From Sanderia malayensis (Eukaryota; Cnidaria; Scyphozoa; Semaeostomeae; Pelagiidae): a DNA stretch of 64,000 nt. The stretch is from assembly GCA_013076295.1 (NCBI GenBank), contig RQOL01000828.1, positions 310,001 to 374,000 on the forward strand, read 5' to 3'. Below the pieces are notes generated by a model, which was not told the origin of the DNA, made no database searches, and was given only the letters and a program-made list of their open reading frames with translations. The position numbers were made by a program, and so were the translations under genes. This document shows positions 13,360 to 24,949 of this stretch, piece after piece (position 1 is the first letter of the stretch; every line of letters begins with the position of its first letter).

Positions 13360-14720
13360 TGGAAAAGCAGGGTTTCGAACCCTGGGCCTCTCGCATGCTA
13401 AGGGAGCACTCTACCACTGAGCTACACCGCCAACGAGCTATGAAGCTCTAGAAGTGAACGCTTTTGTAAGTTAACGCCTTCTCATTTATGCATAACTTCA
13501 AATAACTTTTGAAACTAATCTTAAAACATATTCACGAACAGAGTTTCCAACCCTGGGCTTCTAGCATGCTAGGAGAGCTCTCTACTATTGAGCTGCACCC
13601 CTGATGAGCTATCTAACTCAACCAGTCAAAGTTTCTGTAACTTAACACCCTTTCTTGTATGCATAATTGCAAATATACAATCAAAATAATCTCAAAATTG
13701 ATGGAGGGACAGGGTTTCGAAAACTGGGCTTCTGGCATGCAATGCCAGCGCCCTACCACTGAGCTACACCCCCAACGGGCTATGAAGTTCTAGAAGTGTA
13801 CTCTTTTGTAATATAATGCTTTTTTTGTATGCATAAATGCATATGAACAACAATATAATCTCAAAATAGATGGAGGAGCCGGGTTTCGAAGCCTGGGCCT
13901 CTCGCATGCTAACCGAGAACTCTACCACTTAGCTACACCCCCGATGAGATAGTAAACTCTAGCAGTGAAGGCTTTTGTAAGTTAACGCCTTTTCGTATAT
14001 GCATAAGTTCAAATAACTTATGAAACTAATCTCTAAACATATTCAGGAGCAGGGTTTCCAACCCTGGGCATCTAGCATGCGAAGAGAACACTACCACTGA
14101 GCTGCACCCCAGATGAGCTATCAAACTCAACCAGTCAAAGTTTCTGTAACTTAACACCCTTTCTTGTATGCATAATTGCAAATAAACAACCAAAATAATC
14201 TCAAAATTGATGGAGGGACAGGGTTTCGAAACCTGGGCTTCTGGCATGCAATGCCAGCGCCCTACCACTGAGCTACACCCCCAACGAGCTTTGAAGCTCT
14301 AGAAGTGTACTCTTTTGTAATATAATGCCTTTTTTGTATGCATAAATGCAAATGAACAACAATATAATCTCAAATAGATGGAGGAGCAGGGTTTCGAAGC
14401 CTGGGCCCCTCGCATGCTAACCGAGAACTCTACCACTGAGCTACACCCCCGATGAGATAGTAAACTCTAACAGTGAAAACTTTTGTAAGTTAACGCCTTT
14501 TCGTAAATGCATAAGTTCAAATAACTTAAGAAACTAATCTCAAAACATATGCAGGAGCAGGGTTTCCAACCCTGGGCTTCTAGCATGCGAAGAGAACGTG
14601 CTACCACTGAGCTGCACCTCCGATGAGCTGTTAATTTCAAGGACTCAAAGTTTCTGTAACTTGAAGCCATTTCTTGTATGCATAATTGCTAATAAACAAT
14701 CAAAATAATCACAAAATAGA
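13360..14720 (-). repeat. Higher-order repeat copy 4, 8 units (1,361 bp)
   Basis: Same composition as copy 2, with the GCCGGG trimer near 13,879 and no TTTAGAAGCC trimer. Near-identity to copy 2 implies recent spread. Confidence 0.85.
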
Positions 14721-16216
14721 TGGAAAAGCAGGGTTTCGAACCCTGGGCCTCTCGCATGCTAAGGGAGCACTCTACCACTGAGCTACACCGCCAACGAGCT
14801 ATGAAGCTCTAGAAGTGAACGCTTTTGTAAGTTAACGCCTTCTCATTTATGCATAACTTCAAATAACTTTTGAAACTAATCTTAAAACATATTCACGAAC
14901 AGAGTTTCCAACCCTGGGCTTCTAGCATGCTAGGAGAGCTCTCTACTATTGAGCTGCACCCCTGATGAGCTATCAAACTCAACCAGTCAAAGTTTCTGTA
15001 ACTTAACACCCTTTCTTGTATGCATAATTGCAAATATACAATCAAAATAATCTCAAAATTGATGGAGGGACAGGGTTTCGAAAACTGGGCTTCTGGCATG
15101 CAATGCCAGCGCCCTACCACTGAGCTACACCCCCAACGGGCTATGAAGATCTAGAAGTGTACTCTTTTGTAATATAATGCTTTTTTGTATGCATAAATGC
15201 ATATGAACAACAATATAATCTCAAAATAGATGGAGGAGCCGGGTTTCGAAGCCTGGGCCTCTCGCATGCTAACCGAGAACTCTACCACTTAGCTACACCC
15301 CCGATGAGATAGTAAACTCTAGCAGTGAAGGCTTTTGTAAGTTAACGCCTTTTCGTATATGCATAAGTTCAAATAACTTATGAAACTAATCTCTAAACAT
15401 ATTCAGGAGCAGGGTTTCCAACCCTGGGCATCTAGCATGCGAAGAGAACACTACCACTGAGTTGCACCCCAGATGAGCTATCAAACACAACCAGTCAAAG
15501 TTTCTGTAACTTAACACCCTTTCTTGTATGCATAATTGCAAATAAACAACCAAAATAATCTCAAAATTGATGGAGGGACAGGGTTTCGAAACCTGGGCTT
15601 CTGGCATGCAATGCCAGCGCCCTACCACTGAGCTACACCCCCAACGAGCTATGAAGCTCTAGAAGTGTACTCTTTTGTAATATAATGCCTTTTTTGTATG
15701 CATAAATGCAAATGAACAACAATATAATCTCAAAATAGATGGAGGAGCAGGGTTTAGAAGCCTGGGCCTCTCGCATGCTAACCGAGAACTCTACCACTGA
15801 GCTACACCCCCGATGAGATAGTAAGCTCTAGCAATGAAAGCTTTTGTAAGTTAACGCCTTTTCGTAAATGCATAAGTTCAAATAACTTAAGAAACTAATC
15901 TCAAAACATATGCAGGAGCAGGGTTTCCAACCTTGGGCTTCTAGCATGCGAAGAGAACACTCTACCACTGAGCTGCACCCCGGATGAGCTATCAAACTCA
16001 ACCAGTCAAAGTTTCTGTAACTTAACACCCTTTCTTGTATGCATAATTGCAAATAAACAATCAAAATAATCTCAAAATTGATGGAGGGACAGGGTTTCGA
16101 AAACTGGGCTTCTGGCATGCAATGCCAGCGCCCTACCACTGAGCTACACCCCCAACGAGCTATGAAGCTCTAGAAGTGTACTCTTTTGTAATATAATGCC
16201 TTTTTTGTATGCATAA

Positions 16217-16224
16217 ATGCAAAT
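16217..16224 (+). promoter_or_regulatory. Octamer-like motif ATGCAAAT in the spacer
   Basis: An exact ATGCAAAT, the POU/Oct octamer, sits in this spacer about 90 bp upstream of the start of the next tRNA to the left (minus-strand sense). It is repeated in most spacers of this class. In metazoans octamers act in snRNA and tRNA-Sec promoters. A role here is inference; the AT-rich spacer could carry it by descent. Confidence 0.35.
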
Positions 16225-16242
16225 GAACAACAATATAATCTC

Positions 16243-16246
16243 AAAA
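16243..16246 (-). terminator. Pol III TTTT terminator
   Basis: Four Ts on the minus strand begin 5 nt past the discriminator base (TCTA, then TTTT). The motif is kept after most tRNA bodies in the array, which suggests each unit is or was a separate transcription unit. Confidence 0.7.
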
Positions 16247-16261
16247 TAGATGGAGGAGCAG

Positions 16262-16272
16262 GGTTTCGAACC
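16262..16272 (-). promoter_or_regulatory. Internal Pol III B box of the consensus unit
   Basis: GGTTCGAAACC is a perfect match to GGTTCGANNCC and spans the T stem-loop. Units whose plus strand reads TTTCC or TTTCAA at this point have lost the central C or G of the box. Confidence 0.82.
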
Positions 16273-16304
16273 CTGGGCCTCTCGCATGCTAAGCGAGCAC
16301 TCTA

Positions 16305-16315
16305 CCACTGAGCTA
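16305..16315 (-). promoter_or_regulatory. Internal Pol III A box of the consensus unit
   Basis: TAGCTCAGTGG fits the eukaryotic A-box pattern TRGYNNARNNGG and lies at tRNA nt 8-18. Shown for one unit; the same box is present in most units. Confidence 0.8.
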
Positions 16316-16934
16316 CACCCCCAACGAGCTATGAAGCTCTAGAAGTGAACGCTTTTGTAAGTTAACGCCTTCTCATTTATGCATAAGTTCAAATAACTTT
16401 TGAAACTAATCTTAAAACATATTCACGAACAGAGTTTCCAACCCTGGGCTTCTAGCATGCTAGGAGAGCTCTCTACTATTGAGCTGCACCCCGGAAGAGC
16501 TATCAAACTCAAGCAGTCAAAGTTTCTGTAACTTAACGCACTTTCTTGTATGCATAATTTCAAATAAACAATCAATATAATCTCAAAATAGATGGAGGAG
16601 TAGGGTTTCCAACCCTGGGCTTCTAGCATGCTAGGAGAGCACTCTACCACTGAGCTGCACCCCTGATGAGCTATTCAACTCAAGCAGTCATAGTTTCCGT
16701 AACTTAACGCCATTTCGTGTATGCATAATTGCTAATAAACAATCAAAATAATCTCAAAATAGATGGCAGAGCAGGGTTTCAAACCCTGGGCTTCTAACAT
16801 GCTAGGAGAGCACTCTACCACTGAGCTGCACCCATGATGAGCTATAAAACTCAAGGAGTCAACGTTTCTGTAACTTAACGCCATTTTGTGTATGCATAAT
16901 TGCTAATAAACAATCAAAATATTTTCAAAATAGA

Positions 16935-17006
16935 TGGCAGAGCAGGGTTTCAAACCCTGGGGCTCTCGCATTCGAAGCCAGCGCTCTACCACTGAGCTAC
17001 ACCCCC
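16935..17006 (-). tRNA. tRNA-like with Ser anticodon (CGA)
   Basis: Paralogue of the unit at 1,444, with the same CGA anticodon, G70 and G29-G41 mismatch. Its neighbours also match 1.2-1.9 kb, so the whole block was duplicated. Confidence 0.6.
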
Positions 17007-18299
17007 AACGAGCTATGAATCCTAGAAGTCAACGCTTTTGTAACTTAATGACTTTTTTGTATGTATAAATGCAAATGAACAATCAATATAGTCTGAAAAT
17101 AAATTTAGGAGCAGGATATCGAACCCTGGGGCTTTCGCATGCGAAGCCATCGCTCTACCACTCAGCTACACCCCCAACGAAGTATGAAGCTCTAGAAGTG
17201 AACGCTTTTGTAATTTAATGCCTTTTTTTGTATGCATAAATGCGAATGAACAACAATATAATCTCAAAATAGATGGAGGAGCAGGGTTTCGAAGCCTGGG
17301 CCTCTCGCATGCTAACCGAGAACTCTACCACTTAGCTACACCCCCGATGAGATAGTAAACTCTAGCAGTGAAAGCTTTTGTAAGTTAACGCCTTTTCGTA
17401 AATGCATAAGTTCAAATAACGTAGGAAACTAAACTCAAAACATATGCAGGAGCAGGGTTTCCAACCCTGGGCTTCTAGCATGCGAAGAGAACACTCTACC
17501 ACTGAGCTGCACCCCCGATGAGCTGTTAATCTCAAGCAGTCAAGGTGTCTGTAACTTAACGCTATTTCTTGTATGCATAATTGCTAATAAACAATCAAAA
17601 TAATCACAAAATAGATGGAAGAGCAGGGTTTCGAACCCTGGGCCTCTCGCATGCTAAGCGAGCACTCTACCACTGAGCTATACCCCGGATGAGCTATCAA
17701 ACTCAACCAGTCAAAGTTTCTGTAACTTAACACCCTTTCTTGTATGCATAATTGCAAATAAACAACCAAAATAATCTCAAAATTGATGGAGGGACAGGGT
17801 TTCGAAACCTGGGCTTCTGGCATGCAATGCCAGCGCCCTACCACTGAGCTATACCCCCAACGAGCTATGAAGCTCTAGAAGTGTACTCTTTTGTAATATA
17901 ATGCCTTTTTTGTATGCATAAATGCAAATGAAGAACAATATAATCTCAAAATAGATGAAGGAGCAGGGTTTAGAAGCCTGGGACTCTCGCATGCTAACCG
18001 AGAACTCTACCACTGAGCTACACCCCCGATGAATTAGTAAACTCTAGCAGTGAAAGTTTTTGTAAGTTAACGCCTTTTCGTAAATGCATAAGTTCAAATA
18101 ACTTAAGAAACTAATCTCAAAACATATGCAGGAGCAGGGTTTCCAACCCTGGGCTTCTGGCATGCGAAGAGAACACCTACCACTGAGCTGCACCCCGGAT
18201 GAGCTATCAAACTCAACCAGTCAAAGTTTCTGTAACTTAACACCCTTTCTTGTATGCATAATTGCAAATAAACAATCAAAATAATCTCAAAATTGATGG

Positions 18300-19320
18300 A
18301 GGGACAGGGTTTTCTAAAACTGGGCTTCTGGCATGCAATGCCAGCGCCCTACCACTGAGCTACACCCCCAACGAGCTATGAAGCTCTAGAAGTGTACTCT
18401 TTTGTAATATAATGCCTTTTTTGTATGCATAAATGCAAATGAACAACAATATAATCTCAAAGTAGATGGAGGAGCAGGGTTTAGAAGCCTGGGCCCCTCG
18501 CATGCTAACCGAGAACTCTACCACTGAGCTACACCCCCGATGAGATAGTAAACTCTAGCAGTGATAACTTTTGTAAGTTAACGCCTTTTCGTAAATGCAT
18601 AAGTTCAAATAACTTAAGAAACTAATCTCAAAACATATGCAGGAGCAGGGTTTCCAACCCTGGGCTTCTAGCATGCGAAGAGAACACGCTACCACTGAGC
18701 TGCACCTCCGATGAGCTGTTAATCTCAAGCAGTCAAAGTTTCTGTAACCTAACGCCATTTCTTGTATGCATAATTGCAAATAAACAATCAAAATAATCTC
18801 AAAATTGATGGAGGGACAGGGTTTTCTAAAACTGGGCTTCTGGCATGCAATGCCAGCGCCCTACCACTGAGCTACACCCCCAACGAGCTATGAAGCTCTA
18901 GAAGTGTACTCTTTTGTAATATAATGCCTTTTTTGTATGCATAAATGCAAATGAACAACAATATAATCTCAAAGTAGATGGAGGAGCAGGGTTTAGAAGC
19001 CTGGGCCCCTCGCATGCTAACCGAGAACTCTACCACTGAGCTACACCCCCGATGAGATAGTAAACTCTAGCAGTGATAACTTTTGTAAGTTAACGCCTTT
19101 TCGTATATGCATAAGTTCAAGTAACTTAGGAAACTAATGTCAAAACACATGCAGGAGCAGGGTTTCCAGCCCTGGGCTTCTAGCATGCGAAGAGAATACT
19201 CTACCACTGAGCTGCACCCCCGATGAGCCATTAAACTCAAGCCGTCAAAGTTTCTGTAACTTGACGCCATTTCTTGTATGCATAATTGCTAATAAACCAT
19301 AAAAATAATCTCAAAATAGA
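18300..19320 (-). repeat. Tandem duplication of a 512-bp trimer
   Basis: The unit marked GTTTTCTAAAACTGGG occurs near 18,309 and 18,821. The unit marked TTTAGAAGCCTGGGCCCC follows each copy at the same distance. The 512-bp offset is three units. Confidence 0.75.
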
Positions 19321-19491
19321 TGGAAGAGCCGGGTTTCAAACCCTGGGGCTCTCGCATGCGAAACCAGCGCTCTACCACTGAGCTGCACCCCGGATGAGGT
19401 ATAAGACTCAAGCAGTCAAAGCTTCTGAAACTTAACGCCTCTTCTTATATGCATAATTGCAAATAAACAATCAAAATAATCTAAAAATAGA

Positions 19492-19563
19492 TGGAGGAGC
19501 AGGGTTTCGAACACTGGGCCTCTCGCATACAATGCAAGCGCTCTACCACTGAGCTACACCCCC
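19492..19563 (-). tRNA. tRNA-like with Thr anticodon (TGT)
   Basis: Loop ATTGTAT gives TGT (Thr ACA). The stem CTTGC/GCGAG is paired with one G-U. The acceptor keeps G3-U70 and the D stem GCTC/GAGC is perfect. One T-stem mismatch (U52-C62). Founder-like member of a recurring Thr-anticodon subfamily. Confidence 0.68.
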
Positions 19564-20148
19564 AATGAGATAGTAAACTCTAGCAGTCAAAGTTTCTGTA
19601 ACTTAACGCCATTTCTTGTACGCATAATTGCAAATAAACAATAAAATTAATCTCAAAATAGATGGAAGAGCAGGTTTTCAAACCCTGGGCCTCTCGCATG
19701 CTAAGCGAGCACTCTACCACTGAGCTACAGGCCCAACTTGCTATGAATCTCTAGAAATGAACGCTTTTGAATTTTAATGAATTTTTGTATGAATAGATGC
19801 AAGTTAAAAATCAATATCATCTAACCATACATGGAGGAGCAGGTTTTTGAAGCCTGGGGCTCTCGCATGCGAAGCCAGCGCTCTATAACTCAGCTACACC
19901 CCCAACGCTTTTGTAATTTAATGCCTTTTTTGTATGCATAAATGCAAATGAACAACAACATAGTCTCAAAATAGATGGAGGAGCAAGGTTTAGAACCCTG
20001 GGCCTCTCGCATGCTAAGCAACAACTCTTCCACTGAGCTACACCCCCGATGAGATATTATATACTCTAGCAGTGAGAACTTTTGTAATTTAGTGCCTTTT
20101 TTGTATGCATAAATGCAAATGAACAACAATATAATCTCAAAAAATAGA

Positions 20149-20220
20149 TGGAGGTGCAGGGTTTCGAACCCTGGGCCTCTCGCATGCTAAGCGAGCAGTC
20201 TACCAGTGAGTTACACCCCC
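20149..20220 (-). tRNA. tRNA-Ala(AGC) with fully paired acceptor
   Basis: The acceptor 3' strand is CACCTCC, so U6-A67 pairs, unlike almost all neighbours. The anticodon and T arms are perfect. A D-stem mismatch (C11-C24) and A10 weaken the A box. Confidence 0.72.
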
Positions 20221-20641
20221 AACGAGCTATGAAGCTCTAGAATTGAACGCTTTTGCAATTTAATACTATTTTTTGTAAGCATAAAGCAAATGAACAACAA
20301 TATAATCTCAAAATAGATGGAGGAGCTGGGTTTTGAACACTGGGCTTCTCGCAGGCGAAGCCAACGCTCTACCACTGAGCTACACCCCGAACCAGCTATG
20401 AAGACTAGCAGTCAACGCTTTTGTAATTTAATGCCTTTTGTGTATGCATAAATGGAAATGAACAATCAAAAAAATCTCAAAATAGATGGAAGAGCAGGGT
20501 TTCGAACACTGGGCTTCTTGCAGGCGATGCCAACGGTCTACCACTGAGCTACACCCCGAACCAGCTATGAAACCTTTGTAATTTAATGCTTTTTTTTGTA
20601 AGCATAAAGCAAATGAACAATCAGAATAATCTCGAAATAAA

Positions 20642-20713
20642 TTTAGGAGCAGGGTTTCGAACCCTGCCGCTTGCGCATTCGAAGCCAGCGCTCCACCACT
20701 GAGCTACACCCCC
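20642..20713 (-). pseudogene. Degenerate tRNA-like with Ser anticodon (CGA)
   Basis: Loop TTCGAAT gives CGA, but the anticodon stem has three mispairs and the acceptor ends in AA at 71-72. The T arm is still perfect. Confidence 0.6.
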
Positions 20714-20810
20714 AACGAGCTATGAAGCTCTAGAAGTGAACGCTTTTATAATTTAATGCCTTTTTTGTATGCATAAATGCAAATGAACAACAATATAATC
20801 TCAAAATAGA

Positions 20811-20882
20811 TGGAGGTGAAGGGTTTCGAACCCTGGGCCTCTCGCATGCTAAGCGAGCACTCTACCACTGAGCTACACCCCC
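20811..20882 (-). tRNA. tRNA-Ala(AGC) with A67
   Basis: U6-A67 is paired and the anticodon arm is perfect. A single T-stem mismatch at 49-65. Recurs at 23,013 and 26,751 through block duplication. Confidence 0.75.
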
Positions 20883-20979
20883 AACGAGCTAAGAAGCTCT
20901 AGAAGTGACGCTTTTGTAATTTAATGCCTTTTTTTTGTAAGCATAAAGCAAATGAACAACAATATAATCTCAAAATAGA

Positions 20980-21051
20980 TGGAGGAGCAGGGTTTCGAAC
21001 CCTGGCCATCTCGTATGCTAAGCGAGCACTCTACCACTGAGCTACACCCCC
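20980..21051 (-). tRNA. tRNA-Ala(AGC), ACGAG variant
   Basis: Consensus except C31-A39 at the base of the anticodon loop and variable loop ATGGC. Same variant at 22,843, 23,182, 26,581 and 26,920. Confidence 0.72.
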
Positions 21052-21149
21052 AACGAGCTAAGAAGCTCTCGAAGTGAACGCTTTTGTAATTTAATGCCTT
21101 TTTTTGTATGCATAAATGCAAATGAACAACAATATAATCTCAAAAAAGA

Positions 21150-21221
21150 TGGAGGAGCAGGGTTTCGAACCCTGGGCCTCTCGCATGCTAAGCGAACACT
21201 TTACCACTGAGCTACACCCCC
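21150..21221 (-). tRNA. tRNA-Ala(AGC)
   Basis: U27-G43 wobble and a C13-A22 D-stem mismatch; otherwise consensus. Copies at 23,352, 27,090 and 36,432. Confidence 0.72.
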
Positions 21222-22155
21222 GATGAGATAGTAAACTCTAGAAGTGAACGCTAATGTAATTTAATGCTTTTTTGTATGCATAAAGCAAATGAACAACAAT
21301 ATAATCTCAAAATTGATGGAACATATGCATTAGCAGGGTTTCCAACCCTGGGCTTCTAGCATGCTAAGAGAAACTCTACCACTGAGCTGCATCCCGGATG
21401 AGCTACTGGACTCAGCAAGTCAAATTTTCTGTAACTTAACGCCTTTTCTTGTATGCTAAATTGCAAAAAAACAATAAAAAAATCTCAAAATAGATGGAGG
21501 AGCTGGGTTTCGAAAACTGGGCTTCTCGCTTGCGATACCAGCGCTCTACCACTGAGCTACACCCAAAACGAGCTATGAAGCTCTAGAAGTAAACGCTTTT
21601 GTATTTTAATGCCTTTATTTGTATGCATAAATGAAATGAACAACAATATAATCTTAAAATAGATGGAGGAGCAGGGTTTCGAACCATGGGCCTCTCGCAT
21701 GCTATGCGAGCTCTCTTCCACTGAGCTACACCCCAACGAGCTATGAAGCTCTAGAAGTGAACGCTTTTGTAATTTAATGCCATTTTTTCTATGCATAAAT
21801 GCAAAAGAACAATCAATATAATCTCAAAATAGTTGGAGGAGGAGGGTTTCGAACCCTGGGCCTCTCGCATGCTAAGCGTGCACTCTACTACTGAGCTACA
21901 CCCCGATGAGATAGTGAACTCTAGCAGTGAAGGCTTTTGTAAGTTAACGCCTATTCGTATAGGCATAGGTTAAAATAACTTATGGAACTAATCTCAAAAC
22001 ATATTCAGGACCAGGGTTTCCAACCCTGGGTTTCTAGCATGCTAAGAGACACTTTACCATTGAGCTGCCCCGGGATGAGCTATGAAGCCTTTGTAATTAA
22101 ATGCCTTTTTTGTATGCATAAATACATATGAACAACAACATTATCTCAAAATAGA

Positions 22156-22227
22156 TGGAGGAGCAGTGTTTCGAGCCCTGGGCCTCTCGCATGCTAAGCG
22201 AGCACAGTACCACTGAGCTACACCCCC
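22156..22227 (-). pseudogene. tRNA-Ala(AGC) with broken D stem
   Basis: The anticodon arm is perfect, but the D stem has mispairs at 13-22 and 12-23 and the T stem one mismatch. Copies at 24,360, 28,098 and 37,440. Confidence 0.65.
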
Positions 22228-22673
22228 GATGAGCTATGAAGCTCTAGAAGTGAACGCTTTTGTAATTTAATGCCGTTTTTTGTAAGCATAAAGCAAATGA
22301 ACAACAATATAATCTCAAAATTGATCGAGCATATGCAGCAGCAGGATTTCCAACCCTGGGCTTCTAGCATGCTAAAACAAACTGTACCACTGAGCTTCAC
22401 CCCGGATGAGCTACTGGACTCAGCCAGTCAAATTTTCTGTAACTTAACGCCATTTCTTGCATGCTAAATTGCAAAAAAACAATCAAAATAATCTCAAAAT
22501 AGATAGAGGAGCTGGGCTTCGAAAACTGGGCTTCTCGCATGCGATACCAGCGCTCTACCACTGAGCTACACCCCAAACGAGCTATGAAGCGCTAGAAGTG
22601 AACGCTTTTGTAATTTAAGGTCTTTTTTGTATGCATAAATGTAAATGAACAATAAATAAATTCCCAAAATAGA

Positions 22674-22745
22674 TGGAGGAGGAGGGTTTCGAACCCTGGG
22701 CCTCTCGCATGCTAAGCGAGCACTCTACCACTGAGCTACACCCCC
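22674..22745 (-). tRNA. tRNA-Ala(AGC)
   Basis: Consensus except C49-C65 in the T stem (GGAGGAGGAGGG on the plus strand). A, B and anticodon elements are intact. Copy at 26,412. Confidence 0.75.
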
Positions 22746-22842
22746 AACGAGCTAAGAAGCTCTAGAAGTGACGCTTTTGTAATTTAATGCCTTTTTTTTG
22801 TAAGCATAAAGCAAATGAACAACAATATAATCTCAAAATAGA

Positions 22843-22914
22843 TGGAGGAGCAGGGTTTCGAACCCTGGCCATCTCGTATGCTAAGCGAGCACTCTACCAC
22901 TGAGCTACACCCCC
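22843..22914 (-). tRNA. tRNA-Ala(AGC), ACGAG variant
   Basis: First member of a two-unit, 339-bp tandem repeat with 23,182. C31-A39 mispair; other arms consensus. Confidence 0.72.
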
Positions 22915-23012
22915 AACGAGCTAAGAAGCTCTCGAAGTGAACGCTTTTGTAATTTAATGCCTTTTTTTGTATGCATAAATGCAAATGAACAACAATATAA
23001 TCTCAAAATAGA

Positions 23013-23084
23013 TGGAGGTGAAGGGTTTCGAACCCTGGGCCTCTCGCATGCTAAGCGAGCACTCTACCACTGAGCTACACCCCC
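23013..23084 (-). tRNA. tRNA-Ala(AGC) with A67
   Basis: Copy of the 20,811 unit, with the acceptor fully paired around G3-U70. C49-U65 mismatch. Confidence 0.75.
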
Positions 23085-23181
23085 AACGAGCTAAGAGGCT
23101 CTAGAAGTGACGCTTTTGTAATTTAATGCCTTTTTTTTGTAAGCATAAAGCAAATGAACAACAATATAATCTCAAAATAGA

Positions 23182-23253
23182 TGGAGGAGCAGGGTTTCGA
23201 ACCCTGGCCATCTCGTATGCTAAGCGAGCACTCTACCACTGAGCTACACCCCC
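23182..23253 (-). tRNA. tRNA-Ala(AGC), ACGAG variant
   Basis: Second member of the 339-bp two-unit repeat; body identical to that at 22,843. Confidence 0.72.
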
Positions 23254-23351
23254 AACGAGCTAAGAAGCTCTCGAAGTGAACGCTTTTGTAATTTAATGCC
23301 TTTTTTTGTATGCATAAATGCAAATGAACAACAATATAATCTCAAAAAAGA

Positions 23352-23423
23352 TGGAGGAGCAGGGTTTCGAACCCTGGGCCTCTCGCATGCTAAGCGAACA
23401 CTTTACCACTGAGCTACACCCCC
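23352..23423 (-). tRNA. tRNA-Ala(AGC)
   Basis: Copy of the 21,150 unit at an offset of 2,202 bp, with the same D-stem mismatch and U27-G43. Confidence 0.72.
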
Positions 23424-24036
23424 GATGAGATAGTAAACTCTAGAATTGAACGCTAATGTAATTTAATGCTTTTTTGTATGCATAAAGCAAATGAACAACA
23501 ATATAATCTCAAAATCGATGGAACATATGCATTAGCAGGGTTTCCAACCCTGGGCTTCTAGCATGCTAAGAGAAACTCTACCACTGAGCTGCATCCCGGA
23601 TGAGCTACTGGACTCAGCAAGTCACATTTTCTGTAACTTAACGCCATTTCTTGTATGCTAAATTGCAAAAAAACAATAAAAAAAATCTCAAAATAGATGG
23701 AGGAGCTGGGTTTCGAAAACTGGGCTTCTCGCTTGCGATACCAGCGCTCTACCACTGAGCTACACCCAAAACGAGCTATGAAGCTCTAGAAGTGAACGCT
23801 TTTGTATTTTAATGCCTTTATTTGTATGCATAAATGAAATGAACAACAATATAATCTTAAAATAGATGGAGGAGCAGGGTTTCGAACCATGGGCCTCTCG
23901 CATGCTATGCGAGCTCTCTTCCGCTGAGCTACACCCCAACGAGCTATGAAGCTCTAGAAGTGAACGCTTTTGTAATTTAATGCCATTTTTTCTATGCATA
24001 AATGCAAAAGAACAATCAATATAATCTCAAAATAGT

Positions 24037-24108
24037 TGGAGGAGGAGGGTTTCGAACCCTGGGCCTCTCGCATGCTAAGCGTGCACTCTACTACTGAGCT
24101 ACACCCCC
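24037..24108 (-). tRNA. tRNA-Ala(AGC)
   Basis: A28-A42 mismatch in the anticodon stem and C49-C65 in the T stem. The paralogue at 21,834 has lost one C of the acceptor run. Copies at 27,775 and 37,117. Confidence 0.66.
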
Positions 24109-24359
24109 GATGAGATAGTGAACTCTAGCAGTGAAGGCTTTTGTAAGTTAACGCCTATTCGTATAGGCATAGGTTAAAATAACTTATGGAACTAATCTCA
24201 AAACATATTCAGGACCAGGGTTTCCAACCCTGGGTTTCTAGCATGCTAAGAGACACTTTACCATTGAGCTGCCCCGGGATGAGCTATGAAGCCTTTGTAA
24301 TTAAATGCCTTTTTTGTATGCATAAATACATATGAACAACAACATTATCTCAAAATAGA

Positions 24360-24431
24360 TGGAGGAGCAGTGTTTCGAGCCCTGGGCCTCTCGCATGCTA
24401 AGCGAGCACAGTACCACTGAGCTACACCCCC
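24360..24431 (-). pseudogene. tRNA-Ala(AGC) with broken D stem
   Basis: Copy of the 22,156 unit with the same D-stem and T-stem mismatches. Confidence 0.65.
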
Positions 24432-24877
24432 GATGAGCTATGAAGCTCTAGAAGTGAACGCTTTTGTAATTTAATGCCGTTTTTTGTAAGCATAAAGCAA
24501 ATGAACAACAATATAATCTCAAAATTGATCGAGCATATGCAGCAGCAGGATTTCCAACCCTGGGCTTCTAGCATGCTAAAACAAACTGTACCACTGAGCT
24601 GCACCCCGGATGAGCTACTGGACTCAGCCAGTCAAATTTTCTGTAACTTAACGCCATTTCTTGTATGCTAAATTGCAAAAAAACAATCAAAATAATCTCA
24701 AAATAGATAGAGGAGCTGGGCTTCGAAAACTGGGCTTCTCGCATGCGATACCAGCGCTCTACCACTGAGCTACACCCCAAACGAGCTATGAAGCGCTAGA
24801 AGTGAACGCTTTTGTAATTTAAGGTCTTTTTTGTATGCATAAATGTAAATGAACAATAAATAAATTCCCAAAATAGA

Positions 24878-24949
24878 TGGAGGAGGAGGGTTTCGAACCC
24901 TGGGCCTCTCGAATGCTAAACGAGCACTCTACTACTGAGCTACACCCCC
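24878..24949 (-). tRNA. tRNA-Ala(AGC)
   Basis: U31-U39 at the anticodon loop base and C49-C65 in the T stem. The copy at 28,616 has lost one G after the T stem (71 nt), and the copy at 37,958 has kept it. Confidence 0.66.

Larger units (their letters stand above)
14721..16250 (-). repeat. Higher-order repeat copy 5, interrupted 11-unit form
   Basis: Contains both variable trimers (near 15,229 and 15,732). It then switches to a different unit order at the consensus tRNA-Ala unit starting at 16,251. Confidence 0.8.
16251..16322 (-). tRNA. tRNA-Ala(AGC), array consensus
   Basis: Reference unit. Acceptor GGGGGTG/CTCCTCC with G3-U70 and a single U6-U67 mismatch. D stem GCTC/GAGT with loop AGTGGTA. 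Anticodon stem CTCGC/GCGAG with loop TTAGCAT. Variable loop AGGCC. T stem CAGGG/CCCTG with loop TTCGAAA. Discriminator A73, with CCA not encoded. Identical copies stand at 32,007, 33,031 and 41,347. Most likely a transcribable alanine tRNA that reads GCU and, after A34 to inosine editing, GCC. Confidence 0.88.
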
